This document shows positions 1 to 8,340 of a stretch of 22,598 bases of DNA, in pieces (positions within the stretch are counted from its first letter, which is position 1; every line of letters begins with the position of its first letter). Under the pieces are notes generated by a model. It did no database searches, had not been told where the DNA came from, and saw only the letters and a program-made list of their open reading frames with translations. Made by a program: the position numbers and the translations under genes. This DNA is from JBEKCP01 sp050014815 (GTDB lineage Bacteria > Planctomycetota > Planctomycetia > Pirellulales > Thermoguttaceae), in contig JBEKCP010000026.1 in the NCBI GenBank assembly GCA_050014815.1, positions 1 to 22,598 on the forward strand, in the 5' to 3' direction.

Positions 1-1
1 G

Positions 2-3000
2 GTCTTCGACAGCCGCAACCGGCTCGTCCGCCAGGAGCCGGTCTCGCTCGGCTCGATGGGCAGCTTCCACCTGCACTTCGCCCTGCCGCCCACCAGCCCC
101 CAAGGCCAGTACCGCATCCTCGTCCACGACGAGGACGGCAAGCAGAACTACCAGGGCACCTTCCAGGTCCACCAGTACCAGTTGGAGCCGGTACACCTGG
201 TGATCGATACCCCGCGGACCGTCTACTATCGCGGCGAGGAAATCGAGGGGACCGTGCGGGCCGCGTTCTACTACGGGGCCCCGCTTGTGGGCCGCGAGAT
301 CCGCTACCAGTTGGCCGACGACCGGCAGCACACCGCCACCACCGACGAGCGGGGGGAAGTGAAATTCCGGCTGCCCACCCGCGAGTTCAGCGAGACGCAG
401 GTCCTGCCGCTGGTGGTCACGCTGCCCGAGCGGAACCTCACCGCCACGCTCAATATCGTGTTGGCCACCCGCGGCTTCTCAATCGGCGTGAGCTTGGTGC
501 GGCCGGTCTACGTGGCCGGCGAGACCTTCGAGGTCAAGCTCGCCACCCGCGACGCCGAGGGCAAGCCGTCGGCCCAGAAACTCGTGCTCAAGGTGCTGGA
601 GCGGACCGTCGTCGAGGGCAAGGTCGGCGAGCGGCCCGTCGAGGAGCATCCGATCGAGACCGACAAGGAGGGCATCGCCCGCAAGACCCTCAAGATCGAG
701 AAAGGGGGCATCTTCGTGCTCCGGGCCGAGGGGACCGATCGGTTCCACAACCCGGTCTCCGGCCAGTCCCTCGTCCAGGTCTCGGACGAGGAGGACGCCG
801 TGCGGCTGCGAATCCTGGCCGATGCACACACCTTCAAGGTGGGCGACACCGCCAAAGTACAGCTCCACTGGCGCGAGGAACCGGCCCTGGCCCTGGTCAC
901 CTTCCAGGGGGCCAGCGTGCTCGATTACCAACTGGTTTCGCTCGTGAAGGGGGCCAATGAGTTGCCGATCCCGATGACCGCGCGGTTGGCGCCGAATTTC
1001 GACCTGGCGGTCGCCGTGATGACCGACCCGCGGCCGGATAAGGAAAAGGTCTCCCCTCTCCCTCCGGGAGAGGGGCAGGGGGTGAGGGCGCCTAAAGCAG
1101 CGGTTGGCGTCGCGCCCCCTCACCCTAACCCTCTCCCGAAGGGAGAGGGGACCGGACGCCCTCTCCCGAAGGGAGAGGGGACCAAGCGCCCGGTCGTTCG
1201 CTTCCACGAGGCCGCGAGCCCGTTCGCGGTCGAGCGGGACCTCCGGGTGCAACTGGCCACGAAGTCGAAGAACCCGGTCCGGCCGGGCGAGGACGTCGAG
1301 GTAACTATTACCACGACCGATCCGCAGGGCCGGCCGGTGGCGGCCGAGCTGAGCCTGGCCATGATCGAGCAGTCGCTCCTGGACCGCTTCCCGTGGGAGG
1401 TCTCGACCATCCAGTACTTCTTCCGCGGCCAGACGCGGCAGTCGGCCCTGCGAAGTGCATCGAGCATCACGTTCGCGTACCGGCCGGCCACGCAAGCGAT
1501 CAATCCCCGCCTCCTGGCCGAGGCGGACCGGCAGGAAATCGCCAAGGAGGAGGAAGAGAGCCGGAAGCTGGCGACGGCGGCGAGCAGCCCCGAGCCGAAC
1601 GCGCCGGGACCGGGCGCGGGACCAGGACCGGGACCAGGGCCAGGGCCCGGACCGGGGGTCGATGGTGCATTCACCGACGACAGCGTGCCTTACCTTCGGA
1701 GCGATCTGGACGGACAACCCGGCCAGATTCTTTTGGACCAGCAGAACGTGGCGGCCCAGACAGATACGATCATCGCGTCAGACGACCTTGACGTCCTAGC
1801 TAATGGCGAACAAGTCATGGGCTTTGGCGGGCGCGGTTCGGGGAATCGACGCGGGATATCAACAGCAACGTACGGCGGCACCGCAGCCAAGCTAGGGAGG
1901 CGATACCTCCCGCTCTATCGGGCCGACGGCTCGGCCGAGGGTAACGGTTGGGACGCGAGTACCGCGATGCACCAGGCGAACGCGAGCATTCTCAGCGATC
2001 AACAGGCCAATTTCACGCTCAATGCCGACGGCACCCTGAACCTCAGCGGCGGCAATGCCTACACCGGCAACGTGACCATTAACGCCGGAACTCTCAAGCT
2101 GCTGGTGGCCAACAACCAGTCGCAGGTCCTCGTGCTGGACAACTCCGGCAACCTGAAAAACGTCCGGCTGGGCGACGGCAACTGGAGCGATGCCAGGGCC
2201 CAGGCCGTGGCCGACGAGCTGTCGAAGTCCGGCGCGGTCCTCCTCTCGGCCATGGTGCCGCAGGAGACCGGCTATTGGAACCCGGCCGTGGCGACCGGCA
2301 AGGACGGCAAGGCCACGCTCAGTGTTACCGTGCCCGAACGGTCCACCGCCTGGAAGCTCCTGGCGCGCGGCATCACGGCCGACACCCTGGCCGGCGAGGC
2401 GGCCGAGGGACTGGTGGCGAAGAAGGACCTGTTCGGGCAGTTGAAGCTGCCCATGAGCTTCACCGACGGCGACGAGGCCGAGGTCCTGGCCGCCGTCCAC
2501 AACGACGTGATCGAGAAGGGCCCCATCGAGGTCACACTCCGCTGGACCGTGGCCGGCCGCACCGTCGAAGAGAAGAAGACGATCGACGTGAAGGCGAAAG
2601 GGATCGAGGAGGTCGGGTTCAAGACGGTGCTCCAGCGGCCAGAGCCGCGTGAAGACCGCGAGGGAAAAGACCGCGGATATACATCCGCGGCTAGTGCGCC
2701 GGAGACGACGGCGATGTTCGAGCTTTCGATTCAATCCGGCCAGCGGAAGGACGTCGTGCGGCAGATGGTGCCGCTGAAACCCTATGGAATGCCGGTGTAC
2801 GCCGCCGCGAGCGGCTCGGCCACGAGCGACGTTACCGCCTGGGTCGAGCCGCCGGCGAAGATGGACCTCCGGCACCCGAGCCTCGATATCATCATCGGCC
2901 CGACCGTCCAGCGGAGCCTGATGGACATCGTCCTGGCCCCGGCCCCCTGGTGCCAGATCGAGGCGGGCCGGATGACCACGGGGCTGGAGACGGCCGCCAG

Positions 3001-6000
3001 CGACCTGATGGCCGCCCTGTCGCTCCAGAAGCTCCTGGCCGGGACCCGCGAGGCGGGCAGCCCCGAGGCCCAGGCCCTGGACGCCGCCGTGCGGTCGAAC
3101 ATCGGGCTGGCCGTCTCCTCGCAGAACGACGACGGCGGTTGGGCATGGACCGGCCGTGGCACGAGCGAGCGGCTCACCACCGCCCGAATCGCCTGGGCGT
3201 TGGCCCTGGCCAAGCGGGCCGGCTACAGCGTTCCGCAAGATAACTACGCCAAGGCCCTGGCCTATCTCCAGAACCAGGCGGCGACCGCCGCCGAGAGCGA
3301 CTACGACGCCAAAGCCGTGCTGCTCCATGCGCTTTCAGTTGCCGGGCAGGGCGATTTCGCGCTGGCCAACCGGCTCTATCGGAACCGCCCGGCCCTGTCG
3401 GCCCTGTCCCTGGCCTATCTCGCGTTGGCCTTCGTCGAGATGGACCGCAAGCCGACGGCCGCCGAGCTTTTGGACCTGCTGGGCAAGAAGGACTTCGACG
3501 ACGCGGCGGCCCGGCGGGCCAGCCCGCTGGCCTCGCTCCCCTGGGGCCAGTCGCCCGCCGAGCTGCGGGCGCTTTACGCCCTGGCCCTCCAGCAGGCCAC
3601 CCCCAAGTCGCCCAAGGCCAAGGACCTGGTCGAGTGGCTCTTGGCGCATCGGACGGGCCACCGCTGGTCGCCGGACAAGGCGACCGGCCCCGCCGCCATG
3701 GCCCTGGTCCAGTGGTTCGCCGAGAACCGCTTCGAGGGCGAGCACTACCGCCTGGCGGTGTTCGTCAACGACGTGCGGGTGAAGCAGCTCGACGTGGATC
3801 CGGCCGCCCCCACCCAGACGATCGCCGTGCCCGCCTCGGCCCTCAAGAGAGAAGGCAAGCAGCGGATCAACTTCCAGATAACGGGCCGCGGGCGGTACAC
3901 CTACCAGTGCGTGTTGGGCGGTTTCGTGCCGGCCGACAAGCTGGCGGGCACCACCGGCGACTGGCGGGTCGAGCGGACCTACCAGCCCGCGCCGCTGGAA
4001 GTCGACGGCCGCGAGGTGGCGCGCGGCTTCGGCGTGCTCGAAGGCCAGTTCACGCCGTTCAAAAACCCCATGACGCAGCTCCCGGTCGGCCGCCGCGGCG
4101 TGGTCGAACTCGACGTGCGACGCGAAAACGTCCCCCTCAACACCCCCGACGACCAACTGGAATACCTGGTCATCACCGAGCCGATCCCCAGCGGGACGAC
4201 CGTCGTCGAGCGGTCCGTCCAGGGCGGGTTCGAGCGTTTCGACATCGCGCCGGGCTCGATCACGTTCTACGTGGGCAGCCGGCGCAATCCCGGGGTCATC
4301 CGTTACGAGCTTTACGGGTACCTGCCGGGCAAGTACCGCGCGGCGCCCACGGTCATCCGCAACGCCTATCGGCCGGAGCAACTGGCGGTGGCAGCGGCAA
4401 GGCCGCTGGGCGTGCTGCCCCTGGGGGCCGAGAGCCCCGACGCCTACCGGCTCACGCCGCAGGAGCTCTACGAGCTGGGCAAGCACCATTTCGCCGCCCG
4501 GCGGTTCGCCGAGGCCGGCAAGCACCTGAGCGACCTCGTCGAGAAATGGAACCTGAAGCCGGACGTGTACAAGCAGGCCGTCGAGATGCTTTTGGACAGC
4601 CGCCTGGAGACCGGCCCGGCCGGCCAGATCGTCCGCTGGTTCGAGATCGTCAAGGAGAAATGGCCGTCCGAAGAAATCCCGCTGGCCAAGATCGTCAAGG
4701 TCGCCGCGGCGTATCACGACATGGGCGAATACGAGCGGAGCTACCTGGTTTACCGGGCCACGGTCGAGGGGAGTTTTTCGCGGGAGAGCCGCGTGGCGGG
4801 CTTCCTCGAAGAGCAGGGCGAGTTCCTCCGCAGCGTGGCGGTGATGGACCGGCTCTTGCGGGAGTACCCGCCCGACGGCTACGCCGCCGCGGCCGCCTAC
4901 GCCCTGGCCCAGCGGGTCTACGCCAAGGCCCCGGAGGCCGCCGCCGACGCCGGACTCCGCAAGGCCCGGCAGAACCGCGTCGAGTTGATCCATCGCGGGT
5001 GGGCGATGCTGGAAAGCTTCCTGACCGCCTATCCGGACGACCCGGCGGCCGACCAGGCCGCCTTCGCCGCGGCCAACGCCCTGCTGGACCTCAAGAGCTA
5101 CAAGGACTGCATCGCCGCCTGCGGCCAATATGCCCGGCGGTATCCCAAGAGCGATCTGCTCGACAGCTACTGGTACGTGATCGGCTACTGCCACTTCGCC
5201 TTGGGGCAGCACAACCGCGCGATGGAGCTGTGCCGCAAGGTGGCCGAGGCCACGCGGATCGACCGCACCAGCGGCCGCACGGTCGAAAGCCCGAACAAGT
5301 GGCAGGCCGTCTACATCCTCGGCCAGGTCTACCACAGCGAGGGGGCGGCTTCCGACGCCATTCGCGAGTACCGCCGCGTCGAGGACCGCTTCCCGGACGC
5401 GAAACAGTCGATCGAATACTTCCTCCGCAAGGCGATCGAGCTGCCGGAGGTGAGCACCGTGCGGCCCGGCGCTGCGGCGGCGGAGGTCGAGCTGAGGTTC
5501 CGCAACGTGGCCGCATGCGACGTCCGCGTCTACCGCATCGACCTGATGAAGTTCAGCTTGCTGAACCGGAACCTGGCCGGCATCACGGGCATCAACCTGT
5601 CGGGCATCCGGCCGTACCACGAGGCGGCCGTAAACTTGGGCGACGGCAAGGACTACCGCGACCGGACGCACAAGCTCAGTCTCCCCTTGAAGGAAGAGGG
5701 GGCCTACCTGGTCGTCTGTCGCGGCGACGACCTGCACGCCAGCGGACTGGTACTGGTCACCCCGCTGGCCGTCGAGATCCAGGAAGAGCAAAGCTCCGGC
5801 CGCGTGCGGACCACGGTCAAGGACGTCGTTCGGGACCAGTACGTCGGCGACGCCCGCGTCAAGGTGATCGGCAGCCGGAACGAGGACTTCGTCTCGGGGG
5901 CGACGGACCTGCGGGGCGTGTTTGTGGCCGACGGGATCAAGGGCGCCTCGACGGTGATCGCCCAGATCGATCCGAGCCGCTACGCCTTTTTCCGGGGCAA

Positions 6001-6232
6001 GACGGATCTGGCGCCGCCGAAACCCGTCTGCGCGCAGCCTGCGTGTGTCGAGAAGCCCGCTGGCGCCGCCGCCCCGCCGGCGCCGGCACCCAAGATGGAG
6101 GCCGGAAAGGCAGACGCCCTGCTGGAAAACGTCAAGGGCTTCAACAAGGCGAGGCAGGACATCCAGGTCGAGCAGATGCAAAAGATGTACAAGAGCAAGG
6201 ACGAAGGGGTGAAGGCGGAAAAGGCGTTTTAG
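2..6232 (+). CDS. Alpha-2-macroglobulin-like giant protein with TPR region (5' end outside window)
   Basis: The frame is open from base 2, so the true start lies upstream; the first internal ATG is at 56 and residue numbers here count from it. The N-terminus is built of macroglobulin-like beta domains (about 1-320). After a repeat-derived insert (about 330-380) and a Pro-Gly tract (about 515-540), an alpha-2-macroglobulin core follows at about 735-830 (motif ETGYWNPAV, then VTVPERSTAWKLLARG). A helical thioester-domain-like region lies at about 950-1250, but the CxEQ thioester motif is not seen; the region reads APAPWCQIEAG. A C-terminal macroglobulin-type domain at about 1340-1450 is followed by TPR-like helices (about 1470-1790), another beta domain (about 1800-1990) and a charged tail. 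Bacterial relatives are usually secreted or periplasmic protease-trapping or envelope proteins. Export cannot be judged without the N-terminus. The family call is firm; the function is inferred. Confidence 0.9.
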   Translation, partial: VFDSRNRLVRQEPVSLGSMGSFHLHFALPPTSPQGQYRILVHDEDGKQNYQGTFQVHQYQLEPVHLVIDTPRTVYYRGEEIEGTVRAAFYYGAPLVGREIRYQLADDRQHTATTDERGEVKFRLPTREFSETQVLPLVVTLPERNLTATLNIVLATRGFSIGVSLVRPVYVAGETFEVKLATRDAEGKPSAQKLVLKVLERTVVEGKVGERPVEEHPIETDKEGIARKTLKIEKGGIFVLRAEGTDRFHNPVSGQSLVQVSDEEDAVRLRILADAHTFKVGDTAKVQLHWREEPALALVTFQGASVLDYQLVSLVKGANELPIPMTARLAPNFDLAVAVMTDPRPDKEKVSPLPPGEGQGVRAPKAAVGVAPPHPNPLPKGEGTGRPLPKGEGTKRPVVRFHEAASPFAVERDLRVQLATKSKNPVRPGEDVEVTITTTDPQGRPVAAELSLAMIEQSLLDRFPWEVSTIQYFFRGQTRQSALRSASSITFAYRPATQAINPRLLAEADRQEIAKEEEESRKLATAASSPEPNAPGPGAGPGPGPGPGPGPGVDGAFTDDSVPYLRSDLDGQPGQILLDQQNVAAQTDTIIASDDLDVLANGEQVMGFGGRGSGNRRGISTATYGGTAAKLGRRYLPLYRADGSAEGNGWDASTAMHQANASILSDQQANFTLNADGTLNLSGGNAYTGNVTINAGTLKLLVANNQSQVLVLDNSGNLKNVRLGDGNWSDARAQAVADELSKSGAVLLSAMVPQETGYWNPAVATGKDGKATLSVTVPERSTAWKLLARGITADTLAGEAAEGLVAKKDLFGQLKLPMSFTDGDEAEVLAAVHNDVIEKGPIEVTLRWTVAGRTVEEKKTIDVKAKGIEEVGFKTVLQRPEPREDREGKDRGYTSAASAPETTAMFELSIQSGQRKDVVRQMVPLKPYGMPVYAAASGSATSDVTAWVEPPAKMDLRHPSLDIIIGPTVQRSLMDIVLAPAPWCQIEAGRMTTGLETAASDLMAALSLQKLLAGTREAGSPEAQALDAAVRSNIGLAVSSQNDDGGWAWTGRGTSERLTTARIAWALALAKRAGYSVPQDNYAKALAYLQNQAATAAESDYDAKAVLLHALSVAGQGDFALANRLYRNRPALSALSLAYLALAFVEMDRKPTAAELLDLLGKKDFDDAAARRASPLASLPWGQSPAELRALYALALQQATPKSPKAKDLVEWLLAHRTGHRWSPDKATGPAAMALVQWFAENRFEGEHYRLAVFVNDVRVKQLDVDPAAPTQTIAVPASALKREGKQRINFQITGRGRYTYQCVLGGFVPADKLAGTTGDWRVERTYQPAPLEVDGREVARGFGVLEGQFTPFKNPMTQLPVGRRGVVELDVRRENVPLNTPDDQLEYLVITEPIPSGTTVVERSVQGGFERFDIAPGSITFYVGSRRNPGVIRYELYGYLPGKYRAAPTVIRNAYRPEQLAVAAARPLGVLPLGAESPDAYRLTPQELYELGKHHFAARRFAEAGKHLSDLVEKWNLKPDVYKQAVEMLLDSRLETGPAGQIVRWFEIVKEKWPSEEIPLAKIVKVAAAYHDMGEYERSYLVYRATVEGSFSRESRVAGFLEEQGEFLRSVAVMDRLLREYPPDGYAAAAAYALAQRVYAKAPEAAADAGLRKARQNRVELIHRGWAMLESFLTAYPDDPAADQAAFAAANALLDLKSYKDCIAACGQYARRYPKSDLLDSYWYVIGYCHFALGQHNRAMELCRKVAEATRIDRTSGRTVESPNKWQAVYILGQVYHSEGAASDAIREYRRVEDRFPDAKQSIEYFLRKAIELPEVSTVRPGAAAAEVELRFRNVAACDVRVYRIDLMKFSLLNRNLAGITGINLSGIRPYHEAAVNLGDGKDYRDRTHKLSLPLKEEGAYLVVCRGDDLHASGLVLVTPLAVEIQEEQSSGRVRTTVKDVVRDQYVGDARVKVIGSRNEDFVSGATDLRGVFVADGIKGASTVIAQIDPSRYAFFRGKTDLAPPKPVCAQPACVEKPAGAAAPPAPAPKMEAGKADALLENVKGFNKARQDIQVEQMQKMYKSKDEGVKAEKAF
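1049..1182. repeat. Palindromic GGGAGAGGGG-type repeat inside the coding region
   Basis: The stretch contains CCCTCTCCCTCCGGGAGAGG, then GGGTGAGGGC, then inverted copies (CCCTCACCCTAACCCTCTCC) and a further duplicated CTCTCCCGAAGGGAGAGG. The same element occurs between groEL1 and groES at 15715-15816. Here it is translated in frame as a PLPPGEG...PHPNPLPKGEG...PLPKGEG peptide without breaking the reading frame. Confidence 0.9.
1605..1662 (+). repeat. Short GGACC(A/G)G tandem repeat coding for Pro-Gly
   Basis: Near-tandem hexamers such as GGACCA/GGACCG/GGGCCA encode a (Pro-Gly)n linker between the macroglobulin domains and the insert-rich middle region. It is low complexity and probably length-variable. 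Confidence 0.75.
2671..2690. repeat. CCGCGGAT palindrome inserted in frame
   Basis: A perfect 8-bp inverted repeat (CCGCGGAT-ATAC-ATCCGCGG) lies within the macroglobulin gene. It encodes part of a short RGYTSAAS segment placed between the otherwise domain-like stretches VGFKTVLQRPE and TTAMFELSIQ. It looks like a second small repeat insertion tolerated by the reading frame. Confidence 0.6.
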
Positions 6233-6330
6233 CGCGATTTTGGATTTTGGATTTTGGATTTTGGATTTGTTTAGGATTTGGTGCTTCGGATTTCGTGCTT
6301 CCCGCTAGCCACCAGCCACCAGGCACTCCC
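6233..6330. repeat. Simple repeats: GATTTTG heptamers and CCAGCCA-type units
   Basis: About four tandem copies of a 7-bp GATTTTG unit follow the macroglobulin stop codon (about 6236-6263). Related ATTTGG/TTCGGATTTCG words and a short CCACCAG direct repeat come after. The AT-rich composition contrasts with the genes on both sides. No gene is seen here. Confidence 0.7.
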
Positions 6331-6337
6331 CGCCCCC

Positions 6338-6366
6338 TTGCCGGGCCGCCGCGTCTCGCGTATGCT
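6338..6366 (+). promoter_or_regulatory. Candidate sigma-70-type promoter for the isomerase gene
   Basis: TTGCCG, a 17-bp spacer, then TATGCT. The predicted transcription start is near 6373, about 35 bases before the ATG at 6407. The match is moderate and rests on hexamer similarity alone. Confidence 0.35.
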
Positions 6367-6406
6367 GGCGGTCCGGGCCATCCCCGCTTCCCGAGGAGGA
6401 GACGCA

Positions 6407-7252
6407 ATGATCGAACTGGGAGTCCACACCGACAACTGGCGCTGCCTCAGCGGCAGCTTCAAGACCGCCTGCGAAGCCACCGTCAAACACGGCATCAAGC
6501 ACATCGAGTTCGCCGTCATCCACGGCCAGAACTTCATCCAGGCGATGGGCTACGATCCGGGCATTTCGCTCCAGTCGAACCCCCGGGCACTCCGCCGCTA
6601 CTGCGACAAGATGGGCCTCTCGGTCTCGCAGATCGACGGCTCCTATCCGCTCATGGGCCCGGACGGCTCCGCCTTCGGCGTCCAGTACGTCCAGCAGTCG
6701 ATCCGCTACGCGGCCGAGATCGGCTGCCCGATGGTCGATACCGTCGACGGCGCCTTCGAGATCGAGGGGTTCTCCAAGGAGGAAGTCTTCCGCATCACCT
6801 GCGACAACTACCGCCAGTGCCTGCCCTGGGCCGAGGACTACGGGATCATCATCAACGTCGAGCCGCACGGGCCCTACACCACCGACGGCGACTTCATGGA
6901 GCGGCTGTTCGCCTACTTCGAGTCGGAGCACCTGCGGTTCAACATGGACACGGGCAATTCGTACATCGCGGGCCTGGATCCGCTGGAGTACATGACGCGG
7001 TTCCGGAAGTACCTGAGCCACGCGCACGTCAAGGACGTCAGCCCGGCGCTGGCCGCGGCCGTCCGGGGCGAGGAGACGGGGATCGCCGTGAGCGAGGTGC
7101 CCATCGGCGGCGGCGTGAACGCCGGGAACATCGCCCGGTGCATCGAGTACCTGAAGCAGACGCGGTTCGACGGCGTGCTCTCGATCGAGTGCTACGGCTC
7201 CGACGAGAACATCCGCCTCAGCGTCGAGTTCCTCCGGGGCCTGGTGGGGTGA
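6407..7252 (+). CDS. Sugar phosphate isomerase/epimerase (xylose isomerase-like TIM barrel)
   Basis: The 281-aa product resembles the AP-endonuclease-2/xylose isomerase-like TIM-barrel family (IolE/IolI-type sugar isomerases and epimerases), which use a divalent metal. Plausible metal ligands are Glu152 (NVEPHGP), Asp181 (NMDTGNS), His207 (HAHVKD) and Glu261 (SIECYG), spaced as in the family. The ATG at 6407 was chosen because a strong GAGGAGG-type ribosome binding site lies just upstream (about 6393-6400); an in-frame ATG at 6278 lies in repeat-derived sequence and lacks family-like residues. There is no signal peptide, so the protein should be cytosolic. The exported ThuA-domain protein downstream suggests carbohydrate catabolism. 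The exact substrate cannot be told. Confidence 0.88.
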   Translation: MIELGVHTDNWRCLSGSFKTACEATVKHGIKHIEFAVIHGQNFIQAMGYDPGISLQSNPRALRRYCDKMGLSVSQIDGSYPLMGPDGSAFGVQYVQQSIRYAAEIGCPMVDTVDGAFEIEGFSKEEVFRITCDNYRQCLPWAEDYGIIINVEPHGPYTTDGDFMERLFAYFESEHLRFNMDTGNSYIAGLDPLEYMTRFRKYLSHAHVKDVSPALAAAVRGEETGIAVSEVPIGGGVNAGNIARCIEYLKQTRFDGVLSIECYGSDENIRLSVEFLRGLVG

Positions 7253-7302
7253 CGGGAAGGCCGCTTGCGGCTTCGCACGGCGGCGCAAGCAAAGACCGTA
7301 AA

Positions 7303-7440
7303 AAAATCCGAATCTCGAAACCCGAAATCCGAAACAAATCCAAAACCCGAAATCCAAATGCTCCAAACAGAGTTGTTTCTGTCATTGGGGTTTTGGTGAT
7401 TTGAATTTGTTTCGGATTTCGATATTCGGATTTCGTATTT
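7303..7440. repeat. AT-rich inverted repeat built of GAAATCCGAAA / TTTCGGATTTC words
   Basis: The left half carries AAATCCGAATCTCGAAACCC and CGAAATCCGAAACAAATCC; the right half carries the complementary TTTGTTTCGGATTTCG and TTCGGATTTCG. The two halves could form a long imperfect stem between the isomerase and ThuA genes. It is a dispersed, non-coding repeat type. The right arm ends just before the ribosome binding site of the next gene. Confidence 0.7.
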
Positions 7441-7453
7441 AGGAGGAGCACCT

Positions 7454-8209
7454 ATGACAGCCATCCGACTAGCTTTTGTCATTCTGTCGGCTTTTGCCGC
7501 CTTACCCGCCGCCCGAGCGGAGCCAGCACCCACCCCGGCGAAGCGCGTGGTAATTGTCACGGGCGAAGACGGCCCATACCACAAGTGGCGCCAGACCGCG
7601 CCGGTCCTCCAGGCCCTGCTGGCCAAGGACCCGCGGCTGGCGGTGACCACGGTCGAGGACCCGAAGTTCCTTGCGACGCCGGACCTGGCGAAGTACGACG
7701 CCGTGGTGCTGCACTTCAAGAATTTCGACCCGAAGGCGCCGGGCCCGGAGGCCCGGCAGAACCTGGACCGTTTTGTCCGCCGGGGGGGCGGCCTGGTGCT
7801 GGTGCACTTCGCGTGCGGGGCGTTTCAGGAGTGGCCCGGCTTCGTCGAGATCGCCGGCCGCGTCTGGAACCCGAAGATGCGGGCGCACGACCCCTACGGC
7901 AGGTTCCGCGTCGAGATCGCCGACCGGGACCATCCGGTCACGCGCGGCATGGACGGCTTCGACACCGCCGACGAACTCTACACCTGCCTGGACGGCACAA
8001 CGCCGCTCCACGTGCTGGCCACGGCCGTGTCGAAGGTCGATCAGAAGACCTATCCGATCGCCTTCGTCCTGGAGCCCGGCAAGGGCCGGACCTTTCATTG
8101 CGTGCTCGGCCACGACGTCAAGGCCCTGGGCACGCCCGGAGTCGGCGATCTCATGCGCCGCGGCACCGCCTGGACGGCCCGGCTGGAACCGGCCGCCGGA
8201 GAGCTTTAG
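7454..8209 (+). CDS. Secreted ThuA-domain protein (trehalose-utilization family)
   Basis: The 251-aa protein begins with a Sec-type signal peptide: a short basic n-region, a hydrophobic stretch LAFVILSAFAALPA, then a likely cut after AARA at residue 22. The rest is a ThuA-like glutamine-amidotransferase-fold domain with RVVIVTGEDGPYHKW, a GGGLVLVHFACGAF turn, the HDPYGRF and HPVTRGM segments, DELYTCLDG, and the C-terminal GKGRTFHCVLGHD. ThuA-family proteins act in sugar catabolism, some on keto-disaccharides; the substrate here is unknown. An AGGAGG ribosome binding site at about 7441-7446 fixes the start. It probably acts in the periplasm, unlike its cytosolic isomerase neighbour. Confidence 0.9.
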   Translation: MTAIRLAFVILSAFAALPAARAEPAPTPAKRVVIVTGEDGPYHKWRQTAPVLQALLAKDPRLAVTTVEDPKFLATPDLAKYDAVVLHFKNFDPKAPGPEARQNLDRFVRRGGGLVLVHFACGAFQEWPGFVEIAGRVWNPKMRAHDPYGRFRVEIADRDHPVTRGMDGFDTADELYTCLDGTTPLHVLATAVSKVDQKTYPIAFVLEPGKGRTFHCVLGHDVKALGTPGVGDLMRRGTAWTARLEPAAGEL

Positions 8210-8243
8210 TAGTGCAATACAACTAAAGCGACCACGCATCGCA

Positions 8244-8324
8244 GTTTAGCGGGCGGGCTTGCCCGCCGAGCAACGCGCAGAAAAAGCCGTGCTCCAACTC
8301 GGCGGGCAAGCCCGCCCGCTAAAC
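8244..8324. repeat. Perfect 27-bp inverted repeat between convergent genes (terminator-like)
   Basis: Arms at 8244-8270 and 8298-8324 (GTTTAGCGGGCGGGCTTGCC... and its exact complement) flank a 27-base spacer. Each arm also contains its own GGCGGG-CTT-GCCCGCC hairpin. It lies between the stops of the ThuA gene (+) and the cold-shock gene (-), so it may act as a bidirectional terminator. Related copies occur at 12739-12820 and, as separated arms, around grpE. Confidence 0.88.
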
Positions 8325-8340
8325 GTGCTCGATGCGGCGA

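Noticed and set aside
1892..3328. 478-aa open frame on the minus strand
   Set aside because: Antisense shadow of the same gene; composition is atypical for a protein.
3335..6181. 948-aa open frame on the minus strand
   Set aside because: It lies fully antisense to the macroglobulin gene, is rich in Arg/Gly/His/Leu without family motifs, and is explained by the high GC content.
3634..7404. 1256-aa open frame on the plus strand
   Set aside because: It is a shifted frame of the macroglobulin and isomerase genes, with Arg/Pro/Gly-rich text and no start signal or domain.
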